Origin: Stackebrandtia nassauensis DSM 44728
GTDB taxonomy: Bacteria; Actinomycetota; Actinomycetes; Mycobacteriales; Micromonosporaceae
Assembly (NCBI RefSeq): GCF_000024545.1
Contig: NC_013947.1
Span: forward strand, 6,572,001 to 6,636,000
DNA length: 64,000 nt
Direction of reading: 5' to 3'
Positions within the stretch are counted from its first letter, which is position 1, and each line of letters begins with the position of its first letter. The translations under genes were made by a program, and so were the position numbers. The notes below the pieces were generated by a model, which made no database searches, was not told where the DNA came from, and was given only the letters and a program-made list of their open reading frames with translations. Shown piece by piece: positions 49,176 to 58,300 of the stretch.

Positions 49176-50169
49176 GGCGGGTGCTGAGGATCGTGGAGGG
49201 CGGGTCGGGGTTCTCGCCCCGGATCCGGGCCTGGATCAGTCGGGCCATCTCGCGGCCCATCGGTTCGGCGGCCTGACGCACCGTGGTCAGCGGGGGTTCG
49301 GAGTGCTCGGCTCGGGGCGAGTCGTCGAAGCCGACGACCGCCACGTCCTCGGGCACCCGGATTCCCCGTTCGCGCAGTACCCGCAGCGCCCCGAAGGCCA
49401 TCGGGTCGGAGGCGGCGAACACCGCGTCCAGGTCGGGGACCCGGTCGAGCAGGGCTCGCATGGCGGTCACCCCTGCGGCTTCGCTGAAGTCGCCGGGTTC
49501 CATGAGGGCCGGGTCCTCGGGGAGTCCCTCGGTGCGCAGGGCTTCGCGGTAGCCGGTGAGCCGGTCGATGCCCACCGACATGTCCTGGGGGCCGGTGATG
49601 GCGGCGATGCGGCGGCGGCCAGTGGACGCGAGGTGTTCCACGGCCTGCCGGGCGCCGCCCCGGTTGTCGCTGTCGACGAACGGGACGTCGGTCTCGCCGA
49701 CGGGGGCGCCGCACAGCACCACCGGCAACCCGGAACCCTCCAGGTGCCGGGGCAGCGGGTCGTCGCCGTGCAGCGAGATCAGCAGGGCCCCGTCGACGTG
49801 TTTGCCCAACAGGTAGGTCTCCAGGCGACTGCGGTCCTCGGCGGTGGAGGCGAGGGTGAACATCAGCCGCAGCCCCGACTCCGACAGCTGCCGGGTGATG
49901 CCGCGGATCACGTCGGCGAAATAGGGTTCGCCCCACATGCGGTCCTCGGTCTCGGAGATCACCAGAGCGATCACGTCGGTGCGCCGGGTGACCAGCGACC
50001 GGGCGGCGTGGTTGGGGACGTAGCCGAGTTCGGTGATGGCGCGGTTGACGGCGTCGCGGGCTTCCTGGCTCACCCGCGACGAGCCGTTGATGACCCGCGA
50101 GACCGTGCCCCTGCCGACCCCGGCCCGCGCGGCGACGGTGTCCAGCGTCGGCGCCGACCGTTTCTCCAT
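49153..50169 (-). CDS. LacI-family regulator (CebR-like)
   Basis: The 338-residue protein has an N-terminal LacI HTH (about 7-55; LDTVAARAGVGRGTVSRVIN) and a periplasmic-binding-protein-like sensor domain (about 65-335). LacI proteins of this group bind GGGAGCGCTCCC operators and respond to cellobiose or related sugars. Two such operators lie upstream of the sugar importer operon, and the gene lies just beyond that operon's end. Regulation of that operon is therefore inferred. Confidence 0.85.
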   Translation of the reverse strand: MEKRSAPTLDTVAARAGVGRGTVSRVINGSSRVSQEARDAVNRAITELGYVPNHAARSLVTRRTDVIALVISETEDRMWGEPYFADVIRGITRQLSESGLRLMFTLASTAEDRSRLETYLLGKHVDGALLISLHGDDPLPRHLEGSGLPVVLCGAPVGETDVPFVDSDNRGGARQAVEHLASTGRRRIAAITGPQDMSVGIDRLTGYREALRTEGLPEDPALMEPGDFSEAAGVTAMRALLDRVPDLDAVFAASDPMAFGALRVLRERGIRVPEDVAVVGFDDSPRAEHSEPPLTTVRQAAEPMGREMARLIQARIRGENPDPPSTILSTRLIVRESS

Positions 50170-50281
50170 GGCGGGGACTCCTCGTGGGTGTGCGACACGA
50201 TCCGTCCACGGCGTCGGGCCGCGGATTCACTTGGATTGTAGATCGCGGGTTCCGAGGCCCGGCCGGATTGGACGGTGGCCG

Positions 50282-51673
50282 TCACCCACCCGCGATCAGG
50301 TCGCGGTACCAGTGGCCGCTGTCCTTGACCACCCGGCGCTGGGTTTCGAAGTCCACATAGACCACTCCGAAGCGTTTCGTGTAGCCCCACGCCCACTCGA
50401 AGTTGTCCATCAGTGACCACACGAAGTAGCCGCTCAGTGGCACGCCGGCGGCGATCGCCTCGGCGCAGGCCGCGACGTGTCGACGCAGGTAGACCAGGCG
50501 CCGCTGGTCGTGGACGGCGGTGCCGTCGTCGGACAGGACGTCGTCGAAGGCGGCGCCGTTCTCGGTGACGACGAGTTCGACGCCGGGGTACTCCCGGGCC
50601 AGCCGCAGCAGTTGGTCCCGCAGGCCGTCGGGGTCGATCTCCCAGCCCATGCCGGTCACCGGGAGGTCGGCGCCGACGAATCCGATGTGTTCGTTGCCGG
50701 GCCAGGCCGAGCCGGTGTCGGTGGGCGCGGCCGAGGCCGAGGCGCGGCCGTTCGCCGTGCCGGTCACTGTGAACCGGCTGTAGTAGTTGACGCACAGCCG
50801 GTCGATCGGGGTGCTGATGATCCGCAGGTCGCCGTCGTGGATGTAGTCCGGATCGCGCACCGGTTTGAAGTCGGCCAGCACGTCCGACGGATAGGCGCCC
50901 CTGAGGACGGCCTCGGTGAACAGCCGGTTCTGGACGCCGTCGACGCGCCGGGCGGCGTCCACATCGTCCGGACGGTCGCTGGCCGGGTGCACCGGGTAGA
51001 AGTTCAGCCCGATCGCGATGCGGGAGGAGGCGTCGGCCGAACGCATGCCCGTCGTGGCCAGGCCGTGTCCCAACAGCAGATGGTGGGCCGCCGCGATCGC
51101 CGCGGCGGGTTCGCGGCGGCCGGGCGCGTGCTCGCCCGACGCGTAGCCCAGGAACGCCGCGCACCAGGGTTCGTTGACGGTGATCCAGTTGTCGACCCGG
51201 TCCGACAGTGCTTCGTGGACGGTCAGCGCGTAGTCCGCGAACCGCAGCGCGGTGTCGCGTTCGGGCCAGCCGCCGGCGTCCTCCAGCGGTTGCGGCAGGT
51301 CCCAGTGGTACAGCGTCACCCACGGTTCGATGCCCGCGTCCAGCAGCCGGTCGGTCAACCGGCGGTAGTAGTCGAGCCCGGCCTGGTTGACCGCGCCGGT
51401 GCCGTCGGGGACGACGCGCGGCCACGACACCGAGAACCGGTACGCGCGCAGACCGAGCTCGCGCATGACGGCCACGTCCTCGTCGACGCGGTGGTACGCC
51501 TCCACCGCCGTCTCCCCGGTGGAGGCGTCGACGACGCGTCCCGGGGCGGCGGCGAACGTGTCCCATATGGAGGGGCCTCTGCCGTCGGCCGTGGCCGCTC
51601 CCTCGACCTGGTAGGCCGAGGACGCCGCTCCCCAGGTGAAGTCCGGTCCGAAACCGTTGCCGTTACGGGTCAT
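50282..51673 (-). CDS. GH1 beta-glucosidase
   Basis: The 463-residue protein has the GH1 N-terminal signature FTWGAASSAYQVEGA, acid/base Glu168 in TVNEPW and nucleophile Glu371 in VTENG. No signal peptide is seen, so it would hydrolyse imported beta-glucosides such as cellobiose in the cytoplasm. The ATG overlaps the stop of the upstream permease gene (ATGA), with AAAGGA just before it. It is the last gene of the four-gene sugar operon. Confidence 0.9.
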   Translation of the reverse strand: MTRNGNGFGPDFTWGAASSAYQVEGAATADGRGPSIWDTFAAAPGRVVDASTGETAVEAYHRVDEDVAVMRELGLRAYRFSVSWPRVVPDGTGAVNQAGLDYYRRLTDRLLDAGIEPWVTLYHWDLPQPLEDAGGWPERDTALRFADYALTVHEALSDRVDNWITVNEPWCAAFLGYASGEHAPGRREPAAAIAAAHHLLLGHGLATTGMRSADASSRIAIGLNFYPVHPASDRPDDVDAARRVDGVQNRLFTEAVLRGAYPSDVLADFKPVRDPDYIHDGDLRIISTPIDRLCVNYYSRFTVTGTANGRASASAAPTDTGSAWPGNEHIGFVGADLPVTGMGWEIDPDGLRDQLLRLAREYPGVELVVTENGAAFDDVLSDDGTAVHDQRRLVYLRRHVAACAEAIAAGVPLSGYFVWSLMDNFEWAWGYTKRFGVVYVDFETQRRVVKDSGHWYRDLIAGG

Positions 51674-52524
51674 TCCTTTACCGCTCCTTCCATGAGCCCG
51701 CCCACGATCTGGCGGCCGAACGCGATGAAGACCAGGACCAGCGGGACGATCGACAACAGGGTGCCGGTGAAGATCATCGAGTAGTCCTGACCGTAGTTGG
51801 TCTCCGACAGTCCCCGGATCGCCAGCTGGACGGTGGGGTTGTCGGGTTGCAGCACGATCAACGGCCACAGGAACTCGTTCCAGTTCTGCATGAACGTCAA
51901 CAGCGCCAGTACCGCGATGCCCGGCCGCACCGCCGGGAGCACGATGTTCCAGTAGATCCGGAACGTGGAGGCGCCGTCCATGCGGGCCGATTCGACCAGT
52001 TCGGACGGTACCGCCTGGATCGTGTACTGCCGCATCAGGAAGATCCCGAACCCGTTGACCAGGAACGGCAGGATGACCGCCTGCAGTGTGTTCACCCAGC
52101 CCAGTTCGACCATCATGATGTACAGCGGCACCACACCGATCTGCTGCAACGGCACCATCATCGTCAACAGCACCGTCACCAGCAGCACCGTGCTGCCCCT
52201 GAACCGCAGCTTCGCGAACGCGAAACCCGCCAAAGTGGAGATGAACACCACCGACACGGTGACCGTCGCCGACACGATCAGCGAGTTGACCAGTCCGGCC
52301 ATAAGGTGCGAGGACTCGTCGGACAGCGCCCGGACGATGTTGTCGCCCAGGTTGCCGCCGGGCAGCAGCGGCGGCGGGATCCGGGTCGCCGCCGAGATGT
52401 CGCGGCTGGCGATGACGATCATCCAGTACAGCGGCCAGATCGACAGCAGCACGGCCAGGATCAGGGTGGCGCGGGTCAGAACCGTGGCGTCCCAGGGTTT
52501 GCGCAGCCGTTTGGGTTGCTTCAC
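51670..52524 (-). CDS. Sugar ABC transporter permease (CebG-type)
   Basis: The 284-residue protein has six hydrophobic segments and the EAA loop (ESARMDGASTFRIYWNIVLP) of binding-protein-dependent sugar permeases. It forms the membrane pore with the partner encoded at 52521-53450. The GTG start overlaps the partner's stop (GTGA). No ATPase gene is in the operon; these importers commonly share a distant MsiK-type ATPase. Confidence 0.85.
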   Translation of the reverse strand: MKQPKRLRKPWDATVLTRATLILAVLLSIWPLYWMIVIASRDISAATRIPPPLLPGGNLGDNIVRALSDESSHLMAGLVNSLIVSATVTVSVVFISTLAGFAFAKLRFRGSTVLLVTVLLTMMVPLQQIGVVPLYIMMVELGWVNTLQAVILPFLVNGFGIFLMRQYTIQAVPSELVESARMDGASTFRIYWNIVLPAVRPGIAVLALLTFMQNWNEFLWPLIVLQPDNPTVQLAIRGLSETNYGQDYSMIFTGTLLSIVPLVLVFIAFGRQIVGGLMEGAVKE

Positions 52525-53450
52525 TTCGACCCCCTGAGCCGGTTGACGAACAGGTAGTTCACCAGCGCGGTGACGAGGATCAGCACGAACAGCAGCCAGG
52601 CCGCCGCCGCGGCCAGTCCGAAGTTGTTGCGTTCCCGAAACGCCTGCACGATGTACAGCCCGATGGTCTGGAAGTCGCCGCGGGTGCCGCCGTCGAGGCG
52701 GCCGTTGCCGAACATCATCGGCTCGGCGAACAGCATCAGACCACCCATGGTGGAGATGAAGACGGTGAAGATGATGACGGGTTTGAGCTGCGGCACGGTG
52801 ATCTGCCAGAACTGCCGTCGCGGCGAGGCGCCGTCGATGGCCGCCGCCTCGTACAGATCCCTTGGTATGGCCTGCATCGCGGCCAGGAAGATGATGGCGT
52901 TGTAGCCGGTCCACCGCCAGTCCACCATGGTCGCGATGGCCGTCCAGGAGGTGAGTTTGGACGCGGTCCAGTCGATCTTCTCGCCGCCGAACAGTTCCAC
53001 CGCCCAGTTGATCATCCCGTAGCGGTGACTGAACAGCTGACTGAACACGATCGCCACGGCCACCACCGACGTGACCATCGGTATCAGCACGCCCATGCGC
53101 AGGTACAGCAGTCCGCGCATGCGTTTGTTGAGCGCGTTGGCCAGCAGCAGCGCCAGCAGTAGCTGCGGGACGGTGGCCAGCGTGAACATGCCCAGCGTGT
53201 TGACGACGGCCGCGCCGAACCGCTCGTTGGTGAGCAGGAAGGTGTAGTTGTCGATGCCGACGAACTCCTTGTCCCCGGCCAGTTTCCACCGGTGCAGCGA
53301 CACCCACAGCGTGAACCCCAGCGGGAACAGCCCGAACGCGGCGAACAGCAGAAAGTACGGGGACACGAACAGGTAGGGGCTGCCACGATGGTCCAGTCGG
53401 GACGCGAGCCGGGCGCCGGAGCGCCCGGCCCGTTGCTCGGTGGAGGTCAC
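52521..53450 (-). CDS. Sugar ABC transporter permease (CebF-type)
   Basis: The 309-residue protein has six hydrophobic segments, beginning with YLFVSPYFLLFAAFGLFPLG. The EAA-like loop EAAAIDGASPRRQFWQITVP is present. The GTG at 53450 (VTSTEQRAG) was chosen since it overlaps the stop of the binding protein gene by 4 nt. It works with the neighbouring permease to import a beta-linked oligosaccharide, judged from the beta-glucosidase in the same operon. Confidence 0.85.
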   Translation of the reverse strand: MTSTEQRAGRSGARLASRLDHRGSPYLFVSPYFLLFAAFGLFPLGFTLWVSLHRWKLAGDKEFVGIDNYTFLLTNERFGAAVVNTLGMFTLATVPQLLLALLLANALNKRMRGLLYLRMGVLIPMVTSVVAVAIVFSQLFSHRYGMINWAVELFGGEKIDWTASKLTSWTAIATMVDWRWTGYNAIIFLAAMQAIPRDLYEAAAIDGASPRRQFWQITVPQLKPVIIFTVFISTMGGLMLFAEPMMFGNGRLDGGTRGDFQTIGLYIVQAFRERNNFGLAAAAAWLLFVLILVTALVNYLFVNRLRGSK

Positions 53451-54748
53451 GCCGTGTCCACCACTTCCTGGCCCGCGGCCACGAACTCCTTCCACGCCTC
53501 ATCGTGTTTGTAGCTGCCCTGGACGAGACCGAACAGGACGTCCTCGACGGCGGCGCGCACCGCGGAGTGCAGTTCGCCGTAGTAGACCGGCTTGAACTCC
53601 TTGACCGAGTCGGCGATCAGCTTGCCGGTCGGCGCGTCGTTGAAGTACTCATTGGACAGGTCGGCGACCTTGGGATCCTCCTGGCCCTCCTTGGTGCTGG
53701 GGAAGGCGCTGATGGCCTCGAAGGCGGCGACCTGGGACTTCGGCTTGGTCAGGTAGTCGGCCAGTTCGGCGGCCTCCTTGGGGTGGTCGCTCTGCGCGGG
53801 CACGCCCAGCCAGGAACCGCCCCAGTTGCCGCTGCCGCCGGGCACCTGGGCCACGTCCCAGTTGCCCTTGTTCTCCTTGCCGGAGGTGTCGGCGATGACG
53901 CCCATCATCCACGCGGGACAGCCCATGGTGGCGAAGCCGCCCGCCTGCATGGCGGAGTTCCATTCGTCGGACCAGTTCTCGAACTGGCCGACGGCGCCGA
54001 GTTCGTGCAGCTCGGCCACGTAGTCGAAGGCGGTGCGCACGGCCTCGGTGTCACCGGCGACGTACTTGTCCTTGCGGTCGAAGTAGCTGATGCCGTCGGC
54101 GGCACCGGCTTCCTGGACCATGCGGATGTTGTAGAGCTGGTTGGGACTGTCGACGAACGCAGCGTCCACATCAGAGTCGGTGAACTTCTTCGCGGCCTTG
54201 GTGAAACCGTCCCAGTCCTGCCACAGCTCGGCTACCTTCTCGCGGTCGGTGGGCAGCCCGGCCTTCTTGAACAGGTCGGTGCGGTAACACATCGCCATGC
54301 CGCCGACGTCGGTGCCGAGCCCGGCCAGCTTGCCGTCGGCGGTGTGCCCCTGTTCCCATTTCCACGACGGATAGTCGGACTCACGCTTGTCCAGCCCGTA
54401 CTCGGACAGATCGGCCCACGCGTCGCCCAGCGACATCATCTGCCCGACGCCCTGCTCCTCGATGCCGACGACGTCACCGGCGCCGCTTCCGGCCTCCAGC
54501 CACTGCAACACCTGCGGGCGGAACTCGTTGTCGTAGTCGTCGGTGACGATCTGGTAGTCGACGTCGATGTCCGGGTGGTCCTTCTCGTACTCCTTGACGA
54601 GGTCCTCGTATCCGAACCCGGCGCCGCCGAACACCTGGACGGTCAGTTTGATGCGGTCGTCGCCGCTACAGGCCGTCAACCCGGACACGGCCACGGCGGC
54701 GAGGGCTGTCAGTGCGGCCACTCGGCCGCGATGCCGCGAAACTCTCAT
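53447..54748 (-). CDS. Sugar ABC transporter solute-binding lipoprotein (CebE-type)
   Basis: The 433-residue protein has a lipoprotein signal with lipobox LTAC (Cys27) and the family-1 binding-protein fold (VQVFGGAGFGYEDLVKEYEK). It captures the sugar outside the membrane and delivers it to the two permeases. The ATG at 54748 was chosen because AAAGGGA lies 7 nt upstream; a TTG two codons earlier is possible. It is the first gene of the operon, with two palindromic operators 33-210 bp upstream. Confidence 0.85.
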   Translation of the reverse strand: MRVSRHRGRVAALTALAAVAVSGLTACSGDDRIKLTVQVFGGAGFGYEDLVKEYEKDHPDIDVDYQIVTDDYDNEFRPQVLQWLEAGSGAGDVVGIEEQGVGQMMSLGDAWADLSEYGLDKRESDYPSWKWEQGHTADGKLAGLGTDVGGMAMCYRTDLFKKAGLPTDREKVAELWQDWDGFTKAAKKFTDSDVDAAFVDSPNQLYNIRMVQEAGAADGISYFDRKDKYVAGDTEAVRTAFDYVAELHELGAVGQFENWSDEWNSAMQAGGFATMGCPAWMMGVIADTSGKENKGNWDVAQVPGGSGNWGGSWLGVPAQSDHPKEAAELADYLTKPKSQVAAFEAISAFPSTKEGQEDPKVADLSNEYFNDAPTGKLIADSVKEFKPVYYGELHSAVRAAVEDVLFGLVQGSYKHDEAWKEFVAAGQEVVDTA

Positions 54749-54780
54749 TGCCAAATCCCTTTCGGATCAGCGGATCATTA

Positions 54781-54794
54781 TGGGAGCGCTCCCA
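54781..54794. promoter_or_regulatory. CebR-type operator TGGGAGCGCTCCCA
   Basis: A perfect 14-bp palindrome 33 bp upstream of the binding-protein start. It equals the cellobiose-regulon operator known from Streptomyces. Confidence 0.8.
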
Positions 54795-54944
54795 CACAAA
54801 CTAGCGCGACCTGAGTCACTATCCGAAGTCACGCGGGACTTCTTTACCAATTCGTGACGATCAATGTCTTGCTTGTTTCGGTGCTCAGCAAGGGTTTGTG
54901 CTGGCCGCCCTTCGGTTGACCGCTCGCGAGGGCATTGCCAGGTA

Positions 54945-54958
54945 CGGGAGCGCTCCCA
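54945..54958. promoter_or_regulatory. Second CebR-type operator
   Basis: CGGGAGCGCTCCCA keeps the 12-bp palindromic core of the first site. The 150-bp distance between the two would allow DNA looping by a LacI tetramer or two independent dimers. Confidence 0.65.
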
Positions 54959-54966
54959 CGCTGAGA

Positions 54967-55004
54967 GACCCGCCCCGTGCCGCATCGACGGCACGGGGCG
55001 GGTC
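54967..55004 (-). terminator. Terminator of the azt operon
   Basis: A 15-bp perfect stem (GACCCGCCCCGTGCC and complement, 8-nt loop) starts 15 bp beyond the stop of the last azt gene. Confidence 0.75.
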
Positions 55005-55018
55005 CGGTGCGGGAGTGC

Positions 55019-56194
55019 TTACAGGGCTCCGGTGATCTCGTTGGACGCCTGGGGAAGCGTGGTCTCGGCGGTGATCTCACCCGAGTGCGTGTCCACGGCG
55101 TAGATCTTCTTCTCGTCCGGGCTGGTCACGTAGGCGGTGTGGTCGCCAACGAACAGGGACGGCCGGGTCTGCTGCCAGTCCAGCGGTTCCTCCCACTTGT
55201 CGATGACCGGGAAGGAGTCACTGACTTTTGCGGAGTCCATGTCGATGACGTGCAGGGCGCCGTCGGTGCCCAGCACCAGTCCCTCGCCGTGCGGGCCACG
55301 GCCCAGGGACTGGAAGCTGTAGCTGGTGCCGAGGTCGACCAGTTTCAGCTTGCCGTTGGCCGGGTCGATCACCGAGACCCGTTCGGGGCGTTCCAGTTCC
55401 GCTTCCGGGTCGGTCTTGTAGTCGCCCAGCAGCTTCGTGGACTCCTCGTGGCCCTCCTGGCTTCCGACGCGGCCGTACTTGTCGGGACTGTCGATTTTGG
55501 AGAACTTGCCGTCGGCGTAGACGAGGACGCCGTTCTCGCAACCGAAGGCGACGACCTCGTCGGCGGCGGTCGCCTCGCCGTGGGTGCCGGGGCAGTCGTT
55601 GTCGCGGTCGGTCTCCTTGCCCTTGGCATCCAGCACCCGCACTCCCTTCGCCGATTCCTCGTCGCCGAAGGTGGCCAGGGTCCTGCCGTCCTCCAGCGTG
55701 ACCGCGACCCCGTGGTGCGGGTCGTCACTGTGGAAGGTCTGGGTCTTGGGCAGTCCCGCGCCCAGGTCCTCGGGGTCGAAGACGGTGATGTCGCCGGTGC
55801 CGTCGGCGAACAGGACGGTCTTGTCGGCGTGGTGCACGACGTGTCCGGGTTTGTCGGCCTTGAAGGTGTCGTCGGACAGTTTCGCGGCGGCGGCGTCGAG
55901 GATGCGGAACCCCTTCGCGGTGGACACCAGCACGTGCCGGTCGTCCCCGGCCGGTGAGACCCGGTTGTAGCCGTCGAGTTTGATGTCCTCGACGAGGTCG
56001 AGGCTCTCACCGTCCAGTACGAACAGTCCGCCGTCGTAGGTCACGACGATCGGTTGCTCGGTCTTGGTCTCGGCCTTCGCGCCGTCCTTGGTGTCGGGCG
56101 CCTGGCCGCAGGCGGCCAGGAACAGTCCGGCCGCCAGCAGCGACGAGGCCGCGACGATCCTGGGCTGGAACTTGGGTTGAGGGGTGCTTCGCAT
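55019..56194 (-). CDS. aztD: AztD-type zinc metallochaperone lipoprotein
   Basis: The 391-residue protein has a lipoprotein signal with lipobox LAAC. A beta-propeller-like body with His-rich loops follows: HVVHHADKTVLFADGTGDI and HSDDPHHGVAVTLEDG. AztD passes zinc to the binding protein AztC in the periplasm or outside the membrane. The ATG at 56194 (MRSTPQPKF) has GAAAGTGAAG upstream. It lies 46 bp behind aztC and ends the operon. A second AztD-like gene lies upstream of aztC. Confidence 0.75.
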   Translation of the reverse strand: MRSTPQPKFQPRIVAASSLLAAGLFLAACGQAPDTKDGAKAETKTEQPIVVTYDGGLFVLDGESLDLVEDIKLDGYNRVSPAGDDRHVLVSTAKGFRILDAAAAKLSDDTFKADKPGHVVHHADKTVLFADGTGDITVFDPEDLGAGLPKTQTFHSDDPHHGVAVTLEDGRTLATFGDEESAKGVRVLDAKGKETDRDNDCPGTHGEATAADEVVAFGCENGVLVYADGKFSKIDSPDKYGRVGSQEGHEESTKLLGDYKTDPEAELERPERVSVIDPANGKLKLVDLGTSYSFQSLGRGPHGEGLVLGTDGALHVIDMDSAKVSDSFPVIDKWEEPLDWQQTRPSLFVGDHTAYVTSPDEKKIYAVDTHSGEITAETTLPQASNEITGAL

Positions 56195-56240
56195 TGCTTC
56201 ACTTTCGGATCGTTGTTGATTCGTACGGGCTTGCTGGGCC

Positions 56241-57164
56241 TCAGTCGAGGCCATCGGCGATGGCCTCGACGTTGAACCGCGTCATCTCCACATAGGTCGC
56301 CGCCTCCTCGCCGGACGAGCTCAGCGACTCGGAGTACAAGGCGATGACCTTGACCTCGATCCCGGTCTCATCCGCCATGGCCCGCGCGAGCCGGTCGGGC
56401 TGGGAGGAGTCGACGAACACGGCGGGGACGTCGGTGGCCTTGACCTTGTCGGCCAGGTCCTTCAGGTCGGCGCTGCTGGGCGAGGCCAAGGTTGTTCCAC
56501 TGGGGACGACGGCGCCGATGACCTCGAAGTCGTAGCGTTTCGCCAGGTAGCCGAAGACGTGATGGTTGGTCACGAGTTCGCGGTCCCGCTTCGGGATCCG
56601 CCCGAACGCGGTCTTGGCCTCGGAGTGCAGTTTCGCGATCTCGTCGCCGTAGTCCGATGCCTGCGCGTTCACGGTGTCGGTGTCGGTGTCGACGTCGACG
56701 TGTTCGGTGACCTGTCCGGCGATCAGGTCGACGGCCTCGCCGACCCGCACCGGGTCGGTCCAGAAGTGCGGGTCGGCTTGGCCCGCAGTCTCTCCGGCGC
56801 CGTATTCGAGCGGGTCGACGGCTTCGCCGACGGCGTAGGTCGGCACCCCGGTCTCGGCGGCGGCCTCGACGTGCCGCGCGACGCCTTCCTCCAGGCCGAG
56901 ACCGTTGTGGATGATCAGTTCGGCGTTCTCCAGTGCCGCGGCCTGTTTCGCCGACACTCCGAAGGAGTGCGGGTCGGCTCCGGGTTTCATCAGCACCGTC
57001 ACGTCGGTCTCGTCGCCGACGATCTCGCGGGTGATGTCGCCGAGGATGTTGGTGGTGACGACGATTCCGGAGCGGTCGGCCTCGAAGGCGGCGCAGCCGG
57101 TCATGCCGCAGGCCAGGACGGTCAGGGACAGGGTGGCGGTGAGTCCGCGTCGCATCGGGCTCAC
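56241..57164 (-). CDS. aztC: Zinc ABC transporter binding protein (AztC/ZnuA-like)
   Basis: The 307-residue cluster A-I binding protein has a lipobox ending at Cys24. Three zinc-binding His candidates are His66 (GADPHSF), His133 (ADPHFW) and His201 or 202 (NHHVFGYL), with a C-terminal acidic ligand in VFVDSSQ. The His-rich loop of ZnuA is replaced by an acidic DTDTDT stretch. The GTG start overlaps the upstream stop (GTGA), with AGGA 5 nt before; an ATG three codons later is an alternative. It delivers zinc to AztB. Confidence 0.85.
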   Translation of the reverse strand: MSPMRRGLTATLSLTVLACGMTGCAAFEADRSGIVVTTNILGDITREIVGDETDVTVLMKPGADPHSFGVSAKQAAALENAELIIHNGLGLEEGVARHVEAAAETGVPTYAVGEAVDPLEYGAGETAGQADPHFWTDPVRVGEAVDLIAGQVTEHVDVDTDTDTVNAQASDYGDEIAKLHSEAKTAFGRIPKRDRELVTNHHVFGYLAKRYDFEVIGAVVPSGTTLASPSSADLKDLADKVKATDVPAVFVDSSQPDRLARAMADETGIEVKVIALYSESLSSSGEEAATYVEMTRFNVEAIADGLD

Positions 57165-58300
57165 GATCCTGTCTCGACCATGAGGTCGGGACGGGTGTCG
57201 AGGGTGAGGCTGCGCGCGAGCCGCAGTTCGTCCTGGAAGTCGATCTCGTGCACGGCCTTGGCTTCGGGATCGTTGACGTAGGCGCGTTCGGTGTCGACGG
57301 TGATGACCGGCGCGGGTCCGTCTTTGGGCATCTTGTCGATCACGCGCCGCTCGGCGATCGGATCGCCGGTGCGCTGGTCGAAGGAGCGCAGTGTCCCGTC
57401 GCGGTCGAGCACCAGTACCGGCATGTCCTCGCCGGTGGCGTTGACGGCCACCGGGTCCGGGGCGTCGATGACGGACCAGTCGCCTTCGGCGACGTCGAAG
57501 ACCGTGACTTCGCCCTTCGCGGCGGTCACCAGGACCGGGGTGCCGGGGCGGTGCTGGAACCGTTGCGCGGCGGCGATTCCGGCCGGGGCGTTGAGTTCGT
57601 CGGCACTGAAGGTGCCGTCCTTTTCGGTCACGACGACGACTCGCTCGCCGCAACCGAACACCGCGCCGCGATCGGTGGTGGCGGCGGCCGTGGGACGGGG
57701 GCAGGACGCGTCGAGGTCGGATTCCTTGTCGGCCACGGTGATGCGGCCGTCGGTGGCGGTGACGAGTTCGCCCGCGTAGGGCACGGCCAGCGCCGCTTCG
57801 GTGTCGACGGGCGCGATCTTGCCGTCCGCGAGCTGCTCGCGGTCGTACACATGCGCGCCGTCGGGGGTGTTGACCGTGCTGACGGCGGCGTCGGCGCTGG
57901 CGCTGACCGCCTCGTCGATGTCGACGGTGTCCACCGGTTTCGCTTCGGCGACGTAGTAGTGCTTGTGGTCGCCGTGGTCGACGGTCCACACGCCACTGTC
58001 GATGATGCTGGTCTTGTCCTTACCGGCGGCGAACACGTACCGGCCGTCGGTGACCAGACCGGCGACGCCCTTCACGTCGGCGAGTTCGGCGGTCTTCTCG
58101 GTGGCGGGGTCGAGTTGGCTCAACGTCCCGGTTTCGGCCTCGGCCATCACCAGGCGTCGTTGCGGTTCGGCGGTCTCCTCGGCGCCTTCGACGTAGCCGT
58201 GGGGTTTGTCGTCGGCGGACGGTTTGTCCGTTCCGGATGCGCACCCGCCCAACAGGATCACGGCGAGGGCGGCACACAGCAACGGTGGCGGGGTTCTCAT
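57161..58300 (-). CDS. Second AztD-like lipoprotein
   Basis: The 379-residue protein has a lipoprotein signal with lipobox LGGC and a propeller-like repeat pattern. A His cluster, WTVDHGDHKHYYVAEAK, is typical of AztD. It is a distant paralog of the 55019-56194 product. It is coupled to aztB (ATGA) and aztC (GTGA). Both chaperones could load AztC, or one could serve a different metal or site. The start is fixed by the overlap and the signal peptide. Confidence 0.75.
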   Translation of the reverse strand: MRTPPPLLCAALAVILLGGCASGTDKPSADDKPHGYVEGAEETAEPQRRLVMAEAETGTLSQLDPATEKTAELADVKGVAGLVTDGRYVFAAGKDKTSIIDSGVWTVDHGDHKHYYVAEAKPVDTVDIDEAVSASADAAVSTVNTPDGAHVYDREQLADGKIAPVDTEAALAVPYAGELVTATDGRITVADKESDLDASCPRPTAAATTDRGAVFGCGERVVVVTEKDGTFSADELNAPAGIAAAQRFQHRPGTPVLVTAAKGEVTVFDVAEGDWSVIDAPDPVAVNATGEDMPVLVLDRDGTLRSFDQRTGDPIAERRVIDKMPKDGPAPVITVDTERAYVNDPEAKAVHEIDFQDELRLARSLTLDTRPDLMVETGS